Source: Gemmiger gallinarum
GTDB taxonomy: Bacteria > Bacillota > Clostridia > Oscillospirales > Ruminococcaceae
Assembly: GCF_014982805.1 (NCBI RefSeq)
Contig: NZ_JADCKC010000002.1
Span: 434,001-498,000 of the forward strand
Direction of reading: 5' to 3'
DNA: 64,000 nucleotides
Position numbers and translations under genes: made by a program. Shown here in pieces: positions 16,751-24,577 of the stretch. Position 1 is the first letter of the stretch. Each line of letters begins with the position of its first letter. The notes below the pieces were generated by a model. It was given only the letters and a program-made list of their open reading frames with translations, was not told the DNA's origin and did no database searches.

Positions 16751-18208
16751 ATGTATGACATCATTGTCATCGGCTGCGGCGTCGTGGGCGCCGCCACCGC
16801 CTACCGGCTGGCGCGCTACCGTCTGCGTACCGCCGTGCTGGAAGCCTGCAACGATGTGGCCAACGGCACCACCAAAGCCAACAGCGCCATCATCCACGCG
16901 GGCTACGACCCCGAACCCGGCACCCTCATGGCCGCCCTCAACGTGGAGGGCAACCGCATGACCGCCGAGATCTGCCGGAAGCTGGATGTTCCCTTCCGGC
17001 GGTGCGGCTCACTGGTGGTTGCCTTCACCCCGGAGGACCAGGCCATGCTGGAAAAGCTGTATCAGCGGGGGGTAGCCAACGGCGTGCCCCAGCTGCGCCT
17101 GCTTTCCGGAGAGGAAGCCCACGCCCTGGAGCCGAATCTTTCTGCGGAAGTCTGCGGGGCGCTGCTGGCCCCCACCGCCGGCATCATCGACCCCTGGGGC
17201 TTTGCCCTGGCCATGATCGAGACCGCCGTGCAAAACGGAGTGGAGCTTCACCGCAGCTGCCCGGTCACCGCCATCGACGCTCTGCCGGAGGGAGGCTTCC
17301 GCCTCACCACCCCCAAGGGCAGCTTTGAGGCCCGCTGCGTCATCAATGCGGCGGGTGTGGAGGCCGACCGCGTCCATGAACTGCTGGAACCGGTCAACTG
17401 GAAGATGACCCCCAACCGGGGCGAGTACTACCTCTTCGACAAGAGCGAGGGCAGTCTGGTGGACCATGTGATCTTCCAGTGCCCCGGCCCCGAGGGCAAG
17501 GGCGTGCTGGTTTCCCCCACCGTCCACGGCAACCTCATCGCCGGGCCCAACGCCGAGCCGGTCACCGACCGCCTGGATGTGGGCAACACCGCCGACGGCC
17601 TCGACTTTGTCCGCTCCCGGGCCCTCAAGAGTGTACCGGGCATCAACTTCCGGCAGAATATCCGCAATTTCAGCGGCATCCGTGCCAACACTGACCAGGG
17701 GGACTTCCTCATTGCCGCAAGCCCCAACTATCCCGGCTTCATCGACCTGGCGGGCATCAAATCCCCCGGCCTGTCCTCGGCCCCGGCCATCGGCAAGCGG
17801 GCGGTGGAGCTGGCCGCCCAGGCGGGGCTCACCCTGGAGGAAAACCCCGATTTCCGGGACGAGCGCCATGTGGTGCGCTTCCGCCATCTCCCCCCGGAGG
17901 AGAAAAACGCCCTCGTCGCCAAAGATCCCCGCTACGGCCGGGTGATCTGCCGCTGCGAGACCATCACCGAGGCGGAGATCGTGGCGGCGCTGCACGGGCC
18001 GGTCCCCGCCTGCACCGTCAACGGCGTCAAGCGGCGGTGCAATGCAGGCATGGGCCGCTGCCAGGGCGGCTTCTGCGGGCCCCGGGTCCAGGAGATCATC
18101 TCCCGGGAGCTGGGCATTCCGCCCACCCAGATCTGCATGGAGCAGGAAGGCAGCTGGCTGCTGGCCTGCGAGACCAAACAGGCAAAGGAGGATGCAGGCA
18201 ATGTATGA
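16751..18208 (+). CDS. glpA: GlpA-like FAD-dependent glycerol-3-phosphate dehydrogenase with BFD [2Fe-2S] domain
   Basis: A 485-residue FAD-dependent oxidoreductase. Residues 1-30 form the FAD-binding dinucleotide fold (IIVIGCGVVGAATAYRLARY). The DAO-type catalytic domain follows, with ANSAIIHAGYDPEPGT, and then a C-terminal BFD-like [2Fe-2S] module with Cys residues in VICRCETITEAEI and CNAGMGRCQGGFC. This matches the anaerobic G3P dehydrogenase type-A subunit of Firmicutes, which oxidises glycerol 3-phosphate to dihydroxyacetone phosphate and passes electrons to a partner flavoprotein. L-2-hydroxyglutarate oxidase is the nearest alternative, but the neighbours favour G3P. ATG 16751 follows AAAGGGAGG. 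The stop overlaps the next gene. Confidence 0.9.
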   Translation: MYDIIVIGCGVVGAATAYRLARYRLRTAVLEACNDVANGTTKANSAIIHAGYDPEPGTLMAALNVEGNRMTAEICRKLDVPFRRCGSLVVAFTPEDQAMLEKLYQRGVANGVPQLRLLSGEEAHALEPNLSAEVCGALLAPTAGIIDPWGFALAMIETAVQNGVELHRSCPVTAIDALPEGGFRLTTPKGSFEARCVINAAGVEADRVHELLEPVNWKMTPNRGEYYLFDKSEGSLVDHVIFQCPGPEGKGVLVSPTVHGNLIAGPNAEPVTDRLDVGNTADGLDFVRSRALKSVPGINFRQNIRNFSGIRANTDQGDFLIAASPNYPGFIDLAGIKSPGLSSAPAIGKRAVELAAQAGLTLEENPDFRDERHVVRFRHLPPEEKNALVAKDPRYGRVICRCETITEAEIVAALHGPVPACTVNGVKRRCNAGMGRCQGGFCGPRVQEIISRELGIPPTQICMEQEGSWLLACETKQAKEDAGNV

Positions 18209-19478
18209 ACTGATCGTCATTGGCGGCGGACCTGCGGGCCTTGCCGCCGCCTGCAGAGCCTGGGACGCGGGCCTGCGCCGGATTCTGGTCATCGAGCGTG
18301 ACCGGGAGCTGGGGGGCATTCTCAACCAGTGCATTCACAACGGCTTCGGCCTGCAGCGCTTCAAGGAAGAGCTCACCGGCCCCGAGTACGCCGGGCGGTT
18401 CATCACCATGCTGCAAAAGACCGGCGTGCAGGTCCAGCTGGACACCATGGCCCTGCAGATCGTCCCCGGCAGGGACGGTGCACCCCATCAGGTCCACGCC
18501 ATCAACGGCCAGGAGGGCTACCAGGTGCTGGAGACCCGGGCCGTGATTCTGGCCATGGGCTGCCGGGAGCGCACCCGGGGTGCCATCTCCATTCCCGGCG
18601 AGCGCCCCGCAGGCATCTTCACAGCGGGAGCAGCCCAGCGCTACCTGAACATTGAGGGCTATATGGTGGGCCGCCGGGTGGTCATCCTGGGTTCGGGCGA
18701 CATCGGCCTCATCATGGCCCGCCGCATGACGCTGGAAGGCGCCAAGGTGCTGGCCTGCGTGGAGCTCATGCCCTATTCCAGCGGTCTGACCCGCAATATC
18801 GTCCAGTGCCTCCAGGACTACGACATTCCCCTGTATCTCTCCCACACCATCACCGACATCCGGGGCCATAACCGGGTGGAGCAGGTGACGGTGAGTGAGG
18901 TGGGCCCCGACCGCTGCCCCATTCCCGGCACCGAGATGGTCTTTGACTGCGACACCGTGCTTCTCAGCGTCGGCCTCATCCCCGAGAACGAGCTGACCAA
19001 GGGTGCCGGCATTGCCATGGACCCCCGCACCAGCGGCGCTCAGGTCTACGAGAACATGGAGACCAGCATTCCCGGCATTTTCGCCTGTGGCAACGTGCTG
19101 CACGTCCATGACCTGGTGGACTACGTCTCCGCCGAGAGCGAGCGGGCCGGTGCCGCGGCTGCCGCCTACGTCCAGGCCGGCCAGGAGGAGCCCGCCGACC
19201 ACATCATCGCCCTGAAAAACGGGGAGGGCGTCACCTACACTGTGCCCCAGCAGATTCGCCTGGGGACCCAGGCCCGCACCGCCGAGGTCTTTTTCCGGGT
19301 CAACCGGGTCACCAAGGCCGCGGCCATTGTGGTGGAGGACGCCGACGGCAAGGAGACCGCCCGCTTCAAACGGGGTCACCTGGCCCCCGGCGAGATGGAG
19401 CATATTGCCCTGCCCGCCGCCGCGCTGCAAAGCGCTTCGTCCCCGCTGACCATCCGCATTGAGGAGGTGCCGCAATGA
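18201..19478 (+). CDS. NAD(P)/FAD-dependent oxidoreductase, GlpB-like partner
   Basis: A 425-residue two-dinucleotide-fold flavoprotein. The FAD fold is LIVIGGGPAGLAAACRAWDAG and the NAD(P) fold is RRVVILGSGDIGLIMARRM. A conserved NQCIHNGFG and a CRERTRG segment follow, and FACGNVLHVHDLVD is the C-terminal FAD motif. It overlaps the glpA-like gene by eight bases (ATG 18201, AAAGGAGGA upstream) and is overlapped by the DUF1667 gene. Such trios are known in Firmicutes as an anaerobic glycerol-3-phosphate dehydrogenase complex, in which this subunit probably takes electrons to NAD or another acceptor. The upstream extension of the frame lies inside glpA and is not coding. Confidence 0.88.
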   Translation: MYELIVIGGGPAGLAAACRAWDAGLRRILVIERDRELGGILNQCIHNGFGLQRFKEELTGPEYAGRFITMLQKTGVQVQLDTMALQIVPGRDGAPHQVHAINGQEGYQVLETRAVILAMGCRERTRGAISIPGERPAGIFTAGAAQRYLNIEGYMVGRRVVILGSGDIGLIMARRMTLEGAKVLACVELMPYSSGLTRNIVQCLQDYDIPLYLSHTITDIRGHNRVEQVTVSEVGPDRCPIPGTEMVFDCDTVLLSVGLIPENELTKGAGIAMDPRTSGAQVYENMETSIPGIFACGNVLHVHDLVDYVSAESERAGAAAAAYVQAGQEEPADHIIALKNGEGVTYTVPQQIRLGTQARTAEVFFRVNRVTKAAAIVVEDADGKETARFKRGHLAPGEMEHIALPAAALQSASSPLTIRIEEVPQ

Positions 19479-19831
19479 AAGAACTTGTCTGCATTGTCTG
19501 TCCCCGCGGCTGCCGCCTGACGGTGGATGAGGACAACGGCTATGCCGTCACCGGCAACAGCTGCCCCCGGGGCGCCGAGTACGGCCGCACCGAGCTGCAG
19601 AACCCCACCCGTGTGCTGACCACCACCGTCAAGGTAGCAGGAGGCATGCACCGCCGCCTGCCGGTGCGGACCAACAGGGCCATTCCCAAGGGCCTGCTCC
19701 TGGCCGCCATGGAGGAGGCCGCCAAAGTCAGCCTGACCGCCCCGGTGGAAGCCGGGCAGGTCATCATCCCCGACCTGCTGGGCACCGGCGCCGATCTCAT
19801 CGCCTCCCGGGCCATGCCCGTAGCTCCGTAA
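19475..19831 (+). CDS. DUF1667 domain protein, small Fe-S-type subunit
   Basis: A 118-residue DUF1667 protein starting inside the previous stop (ATGA overlap). Four N-terminal cysteines in LVCIVCPRGCRLT and GNSCPRGAEYG are arranged as for an iron-sulfur cluster; VPVRTNRAIPKG-like LPVRTNRAIPKGLLLAAM is also typical of the family. It is regularly found behind GlpA/GlpB-like pairs and is presumed to be the third subunit, carrying electrons. It is the last gene of the glycerol transcript; a strong terminator follows. Confidence 0.9.
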   Translation: MKELVCIVCPRGCRLTVDEDNGYAVTGNSCPRGAEYGRTELQNPTRVLTTTVKVAGGMHRRLPVRTNRAIPKGLLLAAMEEAAKVSLTAPVEAGQVIIPDLLGTGADLIASRAMPVAP

Positions 19832-19852
19832 TTTACCAGCATTCTTCCTGTC

Positions 19853-19890
19853 AAAACCCCGCCGGGTTGCACTTCCGGCGGGGTTTTCTT
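19853..19890 (+). terminator. Terminator of the glycerol transcript
   Basis: AAAACCCCGCCGG (19853-19865) pairs with CCGGCGGGGTTTT (19875-19887), followed by CTT. Confidence 0.94.
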
Positions 19891-19936
19891 ATACTGTATT
19901 CTGCAAGGTTAAATTTCATCCAAGGAGTATGCCGCC

Positions 19937-20905
19937 ATGCCGTACGATTCTTCCGTCTACAAAGGTCTGCTGGTTCAGGGCCGCCTGCACCAGGCCCTGG
20001 ATTACCTCGCCCCCTTTCCTGAAGCCGCCGGGCTCATCCAGCGCACCCGACGGCGGTTCACCAACCCCCGGCCGCTCTGCCGGGATGCGGACCCGCTGCT
20101 CGCCGCGCTGGACAGGACGTTCCAGACCTATTATAACGAGGTGTTCTGGCAGGAGCTTCCCCTGCCGGACTGCGACGCCCGCCTGCTGGCGGCCCTGGTG
20201 CCTCTGGCCGGGCTCTCCCCCGCCGACCTGCCCGACGACATCCCCCGGGCCATGGAGGTGACGGAAGGCCGACTGGCGGAACTTCTGGAAGCCAGAGGCG
20301 TCCACTATCTGGGCGGACGGACCCAGGGATACTTTGGCCCCTACATCTGGCAGACCACCACAGAGCAGGTGGCGCAGGTAGAGCTGCCCGACCGCATCCA
20401 GCCCTGCAAGGTCTGCCTGCTCAGTGATTTTATCGCCAAAGGCTGGCTGGACTATCTGTCCCTGGGGCAGATCGGGGCAGGCGGCTGGCAGGACGGGGAT
20501 ACCCTGTACTGCGTGCTGCACCGGTACCGGGGCGGCGTGGAGTCGGAGGCCTTTCAGGTGTCCTTTCTCAAGCACGAGGCCCAGCACATCTATGATCGGG
20601 AGTGCTGCGGCGAGACCTCCGGCGTGCTGCTGGAATACCGGGCCAAGCTGGCGGAGCTGATCTACTCCTCGGGGATCGCCTGCTTCCGGGGTATGCTCTT
20701 CTCGGCGGACAGCACCTCCCCTGCCAACTCCCACGCCTATGCAGCCTGGCGGGTGGTGGGCGACCTCTCCCGCCGGGTCTTCGGGGAGGAATACACCGGA
20801 GACTATGCCCGCTGGAAGCACCGGGTGCAGGCGGTGCGCCGGGCTGCTCTGGACGCCTACCACGCCTCCTACCGGCCGGAGGTGGCCGCCTCCCTGCGGC
20901 TGTAA
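19937..20905 (+). CDS. Hypothetical protein with HExxH motif
   Basis: A 322-residue soluble protein with no recognised name. The segment FQVSFLKHEAQHIYDREC contains HEAQH, the HExxH zinc-protease pattern, and is followed about 20 residues later by LLEYRAKLAELIY, where a glutamate could act as third ligand as in gluzincins. The rest shows no signal peptide or membrane helix. A single Cys pair (QPCKVC) lies near the middle. The start ATG 19937 follows AAGGAG. It stands alone between the glycerol terminator and a convergent gene whose stop is six bases away. A metal-dependent peptidase is likely but unproven. Confidence 0.65.
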   Translation: MPYDSSVYKGLLVQGRLHQALDYLAPFPEAAGLIQRTRRRFTNPRPLCRDADPLLAALDRTFQTYYNEVFWQELPLPDCDARLLAALVPLAGLSPADLPDDIPRAMEVTEGRLAELLEARGVHYLGGRTQGYFGPYIWQTTTEQVAQVELPDRIQPCKVCLLSDFIAKGWLDYLSLGQIGAGGWQDGDTLYCVLHRYRGGVESEAFQVSFLKHEAQHIYDRECCGETSGVLLEYRAKLAELIYSSGIACFRGMLFSADSTSPANSHAYAAWRVVGDLSRRVFGEEYTGDYARWKHRVQAVRRAALDAYHASYRPEVAASLRL

Positions 20906-20911
20906 GCCCTT

Positions 20912-22030
20912 TTACTCGGTCAGCGCCTCCCCCTCCTCCGGGCCCCGCATGAGAACGTCCGGCGCACGGTCCAGCGCAAACCGGCGTGCCACGCCGCCCC
21001 GGCTCAGTTCCTCCAGGGAGACGCACTGGATGCGCTGGTTTTCGTAGCTGGTCCAGTAGTAGCGCAGGGACTGGGTGCACATGACGGCGCTGTACACTGT
21101 GTAGTCAAAGGGCCGGATGTCGGTGTCGTAGTCCGCGGCAGGCGCCTGCTCCACCCGCACCATGCCCAGGGGGAAGGCCGCACTCTGCAGGGCATGGAAG
21201 AGATTGCCCACGTCGGCGGCCTCGTCGGCGCCGGGCCGGGCGTACTTCTGCCAAAAGGCCAGCCGCACAAACCGGGAGGGAGAACTCCAGTCTCCCGGCA
21301 GCCCCGCACATCCGCTGCCCGAAAAGCAGGGCTCCAGCACCTCGGGACCGAAGCGCATGGCACCCCGGTCGGTGTCCTGAATGCCGGAAAAGCACAAAAG
21401 ATGGGTGCGATGCCAGGGATAGCCGGGGCTGTTGGTCATGACCCCCATGGTGTTGCGGTAAATGTGCAGCCCATCGGCGTCCGGTTCCACAACGACCGCC
21501 TCCCCGCCCCGGTCGGAGAACATCCAGTGCAGCGGCGGCACAGTGCCCATCAGCGGCACGGCACAGAGGGTCACCTTTTCCCGCAAAAACCGCACTGCCT
21601 CCTCCACGGTGGCGCACTGGGACAGCAGATGGGTCACCAGCAAGGGCGGCTGCAGCCGTACTCCATGGGCGGGCGGGGCATCGAAGTGGGCAAAGCCCCG
21701 GTAGTAGAGCTGCGCCCCCATCAGCCCCTTTTCGTTGATGCCGTCGTAGAGGGCCGCCGTCCCGCCGGGAAGCATAAGCCCCATTCCCATAAGGGCATAC
21801 CGACTGCAGACTGCCTCCCCCGGGCGGGCGTCCTTCTCGTCGAGACAGCACCGGTAATGCTGTCCACCCGGCAGATAGAGAATGCCGGTGCCCCGGGCCA
21901 GCCGGTCAAAGTCCAGATTGCGCCCGTACAGCCTGCGCCCATCCCCGCCCGGCCAGCAAATGGCGCTGCACCCCGCCCCCATAGCCTCTGCAAACGCTGC
22001 CCTGCCTGCCATCCGATTGCTGTCCGTCAT
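20912..22030 (-). CDS. Choloylglycine hydrolase / penicillin V acylase family (Ntn) protein
   Basis: A 372-residue linear-amide C-N hydrolase of the bile-salt hydrolase fold. AGCSAICWPG...LYGRNLDFD aligns with the N-terminal CT-AI....GRN-D-E pattern of the family, so Cys21 would be the nucleophile exposed after removal of a short propeptide. The Arg and Asp of GRNLDFD and the Asn of GVMTNSPGYPWH match other active-site residues. ATG 22030 has a strong AGGAGG seven bases upstream, supporting a 20-residue leader; a second ATG four residues before the Cys lacks a site. True bile salt hydrolases usually start Met-Cys, so a different acyl amide may be the substrate. No signal peptide is evident. 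Confidence 0.78.
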   Translation of the reverse strand: MTDSNRMAGRAAFAEAMGAGCSAICWPGGDGRRLYGRNLDFDRLARGTGILYLPGGQHYRCCLDEKDARPGEAVCSRYALMGMGLMLPGGTAALYDGINEKGLMGAQLYYRGFAHFDAPPAHGVRLQPPLLVTHLLSQCATVEEAVRFLREKVTLCAVPLMGTVPPLHWMFSDRGGEAVVVEPDADGLHIYRNTMGVMTNSPGYPWHRTHLLCFSGIQDTDRGAMRFGPEVLEPCFSGSGCAGLPGDWSSPSRFVRLAFWQKYARPGADEAADVGNLFHALQSAAFPLGMVRVEQAPAADYDTDIRPFDYTVYSAVMCTQSLRYYWTSYENQRIQCVSLEELSRGGVARRFALDRAPDVLMRGPEEGEALTE

Positions 22031-22226
22031 TTGCGAAACCTCCTGTTTGGGCCGGTGACTTTTCCCCGCCGCCGGATTCCGATTTTCTCACAATTCTGGA
22101 CCAGCCGGAGCTGTTTTATGCCTTGCCATCCAGTTTCGTCAAATTTTGATTGCTTTTTGCTTTGACCTTTGCTATAATATAACTTACCGGCGCCGGGAAC
22201 GTTCCGCCTGACCGTTTCCAGCCCCC

Positions 22227-22275
22227 TCATACATGTGCGGTCGTAGCTCAGCTGGATAGAGCGTTGGACTCCGAC
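22227..22275 (+). repeat. Duplicated 5' half of tRNA-Arg (integration scar)
   Basis: These 49 bases are identical to 22430-22478, covering ten upstream bases and the tRNA-Arg gene from its first base through the anticodon loop (CTCCGAC). The copy then switches to unrelated sequence. It cannot make a tRNA and looks like one side of a site-specific integration into the anticodon loop. Confidence 0.85.
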
Positions 22276-22429
22276 AACTGTGGCACGTTAGGCAATCGAC
22301 AAGAAATTGCTCGTCATAACGTAAAAAAGAAGGCGCATCACCCGGTGGCTCGCGGTAGACTGACCACGAATTGACCACCAACCCGATTTTCACAATTTTA
22401 TACGATGAATCTCGTCCCAGCGACGATTT
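22276..22429. mobile_element. 154-bp remnant between tRNA repeats, with paired TGACCAC sites
   Basis: This non-coding stretch lies between the truncated and complete tRNA copies. It contains two directly repeated TGACCAC words (22361-22367 and 22372-22378), 11 bases apart, like arm-type sites of tyrosine integrases. A pair with the same word and spacing occurs at 50857-50874. I read it as what is left of an integrated element after internal deletion. Confidence 0.5.
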
Positions 22430-22439
22430 TCATACATGT

Positions 22440-22513
22440 GCGGTCGTAGCTCAGCTGGATAGAGCGTTGGACTCCGACTCCAAAGGCCAGAGGTTCGAAT
22501 CCCCCCGGCCGCA
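22440..22513 (+). tRNA. tRNA-Arg (anticodon CCG)
   Basis: Cloverleaf: acceptor GCGGTCG pairs with CGGCCGC, D-arm AGCTC...GAGCG, anticodon stem TTGGA/TCCAA around CTCCGAC (anticodon CCG at 22474-22476), and T loop TTCGAAT. CCA is encoded at 22514-22516. The T stem as written has two A-C mismatches (AGAGG opposite CCCCC), unusual for a working tRNA. Possibly the 3' half was altered by the integration event recorded in the repeat upstream. Confidence 0.88.
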
Positions 22514-22516
22514 CCA

Positions 22517-22555
22517 AAAAAAGGTCGCTGTATTGCAGTACAGCGACCTTTTTTA
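22517..22555 (+). terminator. Terminator after tRNA-Arg
   Basis: AAAAAAGGTCGCTGTA pairs perfectly with TACAGCGACCTTTTTT (22539-22554) around a six-base loop. Confidence 0.93.
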
Positions 22556-22567
22556 TTTTGTCACGGC

Positions 22568-22651
22568 TCAGTGCTTGTCAATCCATTTTTTGACTATGTA
22601 CGCGGTAACATCGGCCATGACAGACACGAAAAAACTGATAAGATAGCTCAT
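22568..22651 (-). CDS. 27-aa hydrophobic peptide, candidate type I toxin
   Basis: On the minus strand ATG at 22651, preceded by AAAGGAGATTCC, encodes MSYLISFFVSVMADVTAYIV followed by KKWIDKH and a stop. A single membrane helix with a short charged tail is the form of type I toxin peptides, and similar 'SFFVSVMA...KWID' mini-proteins recur in Firmicutes accessory DNA. An inverted repeat pairs the region just upstream with the first codons (see 22630-22714), as in type I toxin mRNAs whose translation is blocked by their 5' end. The antisense RNA itself was not identified. Too short to be certain. Confidence 0.6.
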   Translation of the reverse strand: MSYLISFFVSVMADVTAYIVKKWIDKH

Positions 22652-22714
22652 GGAATCTCCTTTCCGTGCTGGTTTTGTACATCGGGCAGCACGAGAGCTA
22701 TTTTATCAGTTTTT
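22630..22714 (-). promoter_or_regulatory. Inverted repeat sequestering the toxin-peptide start
   Basis: 22630-22649 and 22695-22714 are 20-base arms complementary at 19 positions. In the minus-strand mRNA the 5' arm (22714-22695) would pair with the first coding bases after the ATG (22649-22630), closing the ribosome binding site in the loop. Read on the plus strand, the downstream arm is followed by GTTTTT and could equally terminate an antisense RNA. Confidence 0.55.
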
Positions 22715-22828
22715 GTTTTTATGGGAAGATTTCGGATTCCGTCTGCAAGCAAAAGGATGAGTTTGAAATTCTACCAAATAAAAAAGCAGCATCAATAAGG
22801 ATTCAGCTTTTTATTGTTATTCTTCAGA

Positions 22829-23464
22829 TCATTTGGAAATCTTTGTGGCGGAAAATTCAAAGACCTTTTTTTCCTGACCGTATCGGTGTATATTTTTTTC
22901 TTTCAGGCTTATCATTGTCCAGCAGGAGAATAAAGTTTGTATTTCTTCTTTAGTAAAATACTTTCTGCAGCATCCGTCACAATAGTACAAACCGGGTTCG
23001 ATTTCAATACTTTCGGAAGGTCTAACTTGATTTATTGAGTGAACGCGTGCTATTAGTTTTCCATTTTGCTTTAAAACTCTTTTTAATTCTCCGACAATAT
23101 GTTGCATTTCTTCATTTCCAAAATAGTGTAGCGACAGGTCTGCTACAATGATATCAAAAGTGTTATCAATGAATGGAAACCTATCTTTCATATCAAAGCA
23201 CAGAAGTTTCAACCTTTCTTCGGAAAAAGAGTCTTTTATTATTTTAATTGCAGCTTCACTAAAATCAGACGCAACTACATTAGCGCCAAACCCAAGTAAT
23301 GCGGGCAAATTTATACCTGTGCCACATCCTAAATCTAAAACAGATATGCCAGATTTGAAATAGGCCTTGTAACTGTTCAACCAATTGTCATACTGATCGT
23401 TTTCTTTTATAGTGTTATCGACCAAGTAGAATGTATTCCAATATTGGTAGTTATTTTGATTCAT
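22829..23464 (-). CDS. Class I SAM-dependent methyltransferase
   Basis: A 211-residue methyltransferase. Motif I is ISVLDLGCGTGINLPALLGFG. VVASDFSEAAI supplies the acidic residue for the ribose of SAM, FDIIVADLSLHYF is motif IV, and LKRVLKQNGKLIARV resembles the methyltransf_11 end. A Cys cluster (YYCDGCCRKYF) near residue 170 is unusual. The gene is AT-rich compared with the chromosome to the left, a sign of transfer. Its start lies 14 bases inside the next gene's tail, so the two are co-transcribed leftwards. The methyl acceptor is unknown; no restriction partner is adjacent. Confidence 0.85.
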   Translation of the reverse strand: MNQNNYQYWNTFYLVDNTIKENDQYDNWLNSYKAYFKSGISVLDLGCGTGINLPALLGFGANVVASDFSEAAIKIIKDSFSEERLKLLCFDMKDRFPFIDNTFDIIVADLSLHYFGNEEMQHIVGELKRVLKQNGKLIARVHSINQVRPSESIEIEPGLYYCDGCCRKYFTKEEIQTLFSCWTMISLKEKNIHRYGQEKKVFEFSATKISK

Positions 23465-24098
23465 TGGTTTCCTTTTTCTCTTTAGGTGAAGTATCCATTA
23501 TTTCTGAACGGAGAGCTTTAACTTTATTTTTGATTTTCGTGTTGATATCCCTCGGGTATGTATGTTCCCGATACTCGGGGAGATTTGGCAATTTATTTTG
23601 GAATGCTTTTTCAAGTAACACGTAATGTCTTGCAAGTTCTACAAAATCGTCCATCATATCATCTTCGATATATCCGGCGTTTTGATTGATGAGTTGTAGA
23701 ATTTCGTGATTGTTTGCAATGATTTCTTCAAGAATGCTTTTGTCTGCATCGGAGAGAACATCTTTTTGGTCAAGCAAAATAAGTAAAGTACGCTTATTCT
23801 TATACTTTTTATCTACCTTGAATATTTCATAAAGCTTTGTGTTCTTTACAATAAGGAAATACAAAGGATTATAAAAGTCTTTAAGTTTCTTTTCATATTC
23901 TTCAATTTTTTGTTTTTTCTCGGTTTGCTTTTCCGCCCAATGGGTAGTACACCTAGTTATCACAAGCGAAATAGCTGCACCAACGAAAGTACTAAAAATC
24001 GTAGAATCAAAAAGAGCACCCCAAAAATTATTTGTGGGCATATTTGCGTTTAAATAGTTTATGGCGGTATCAATAAGAGTCAATAAGTTATCAGGCAT
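23451..24098 (-). CDS. Hypothetical protein with one membrane helix and helical cytoplasmic domain
   Basis: A 215-residue AT-rich gene. A membrane segment near residue 35 (STIFSTFVGAAISLVITR) is followed by a charged helical region (EKQTEKKQKIEEYEKKLKDFYNPLYF...). The 'YNPLYFLIVKNTKLYEIF' piece resembles helical domains found in accessory proteins of phage-defence or abortive-infection islands, but no named family is recognised. It is the first gene of a two-gene unit with the methyltransferase. Tail is rich in Lys and Glu. Confidence 0.7.
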   Translation of the reverse strand: MPDNLLTLIDTAINYLNANMPTNNFWGALFDSTIFSTFVGAAISLVITRCTTHWAEKQTEKKQKIEEYEKKLKDFYNPLYFLIVKNTKLYEIFKVDKKYKNKRTLLILLDQKDVLSDADKSILEEIIANNHEILQLINQNAGYIEDDMMDDFVELARHYVLLEKAFQNKLPNLPEYREHTYPRDINTKIKNKVKALRSEIMDTSPKEKKETNESK

Positions 24099-24577
24099 TT
24101 TTTATCCCCAACTTTCTTAAATATTCAACAGTGCATCCTATAATTAGTATATCATAGTAGAAGTACAATAATTGACATATCCAACCCTAGGCAAAATATA
24201 AGTGGCTACTCTTAACCGTCAAGGGGTTTAAAAGAGACGATATCAAATGACATATAGAGGCAACATCACTTATTCCGTTCTCGTGATGATTGTTAGACAT
24301 TTCAAGATAGTATGGTCGGCTATTATTGTGCACAATGTGTACATGAAATTTTCAAAACAGAACGGGATAATATACTATCTCTATTATATTAATTAACTGG
24401 ATTATACCATTTTTAAAAATGGATAACAAATGATAGCTAATATTACGCATTACTATTATTTATTGAATTGGATGCAAAACACAAAGGCTTTTTAGGAGTT
24501 CTGTTGGAATGTGTGACTTTTCTCCGGTTCATCATAGTATTGGATATCGTTGCCGCATCAATATTAGGCCATGCACA
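24099..24577. other. AT-rich intergenic region, no gene seen
   Basis: About 480 bases of AT-rich sequence between the membrane-protein gene and the SLOG gene. It has scattered stops in all frames, no tRNA, no strong hairpin and no repeated unit that I could find. It presumably contains the leftward promoter of the 215-residue protein and may be the edge of the AT-rich insertion. Confidence 0.5.

Noticed and set aside
14824-16797. A 657-codon open frame on the minus strand opposite the hydrolase
   Set aside because: Antisense shadow; composition is Gly/Asp/Val/His repeats with no domain signal.
22237-22275. A second tRNA-Arg gene
   Set aside because: Only the 5' half is present; the T arm and acceptor 3' strand are missing.
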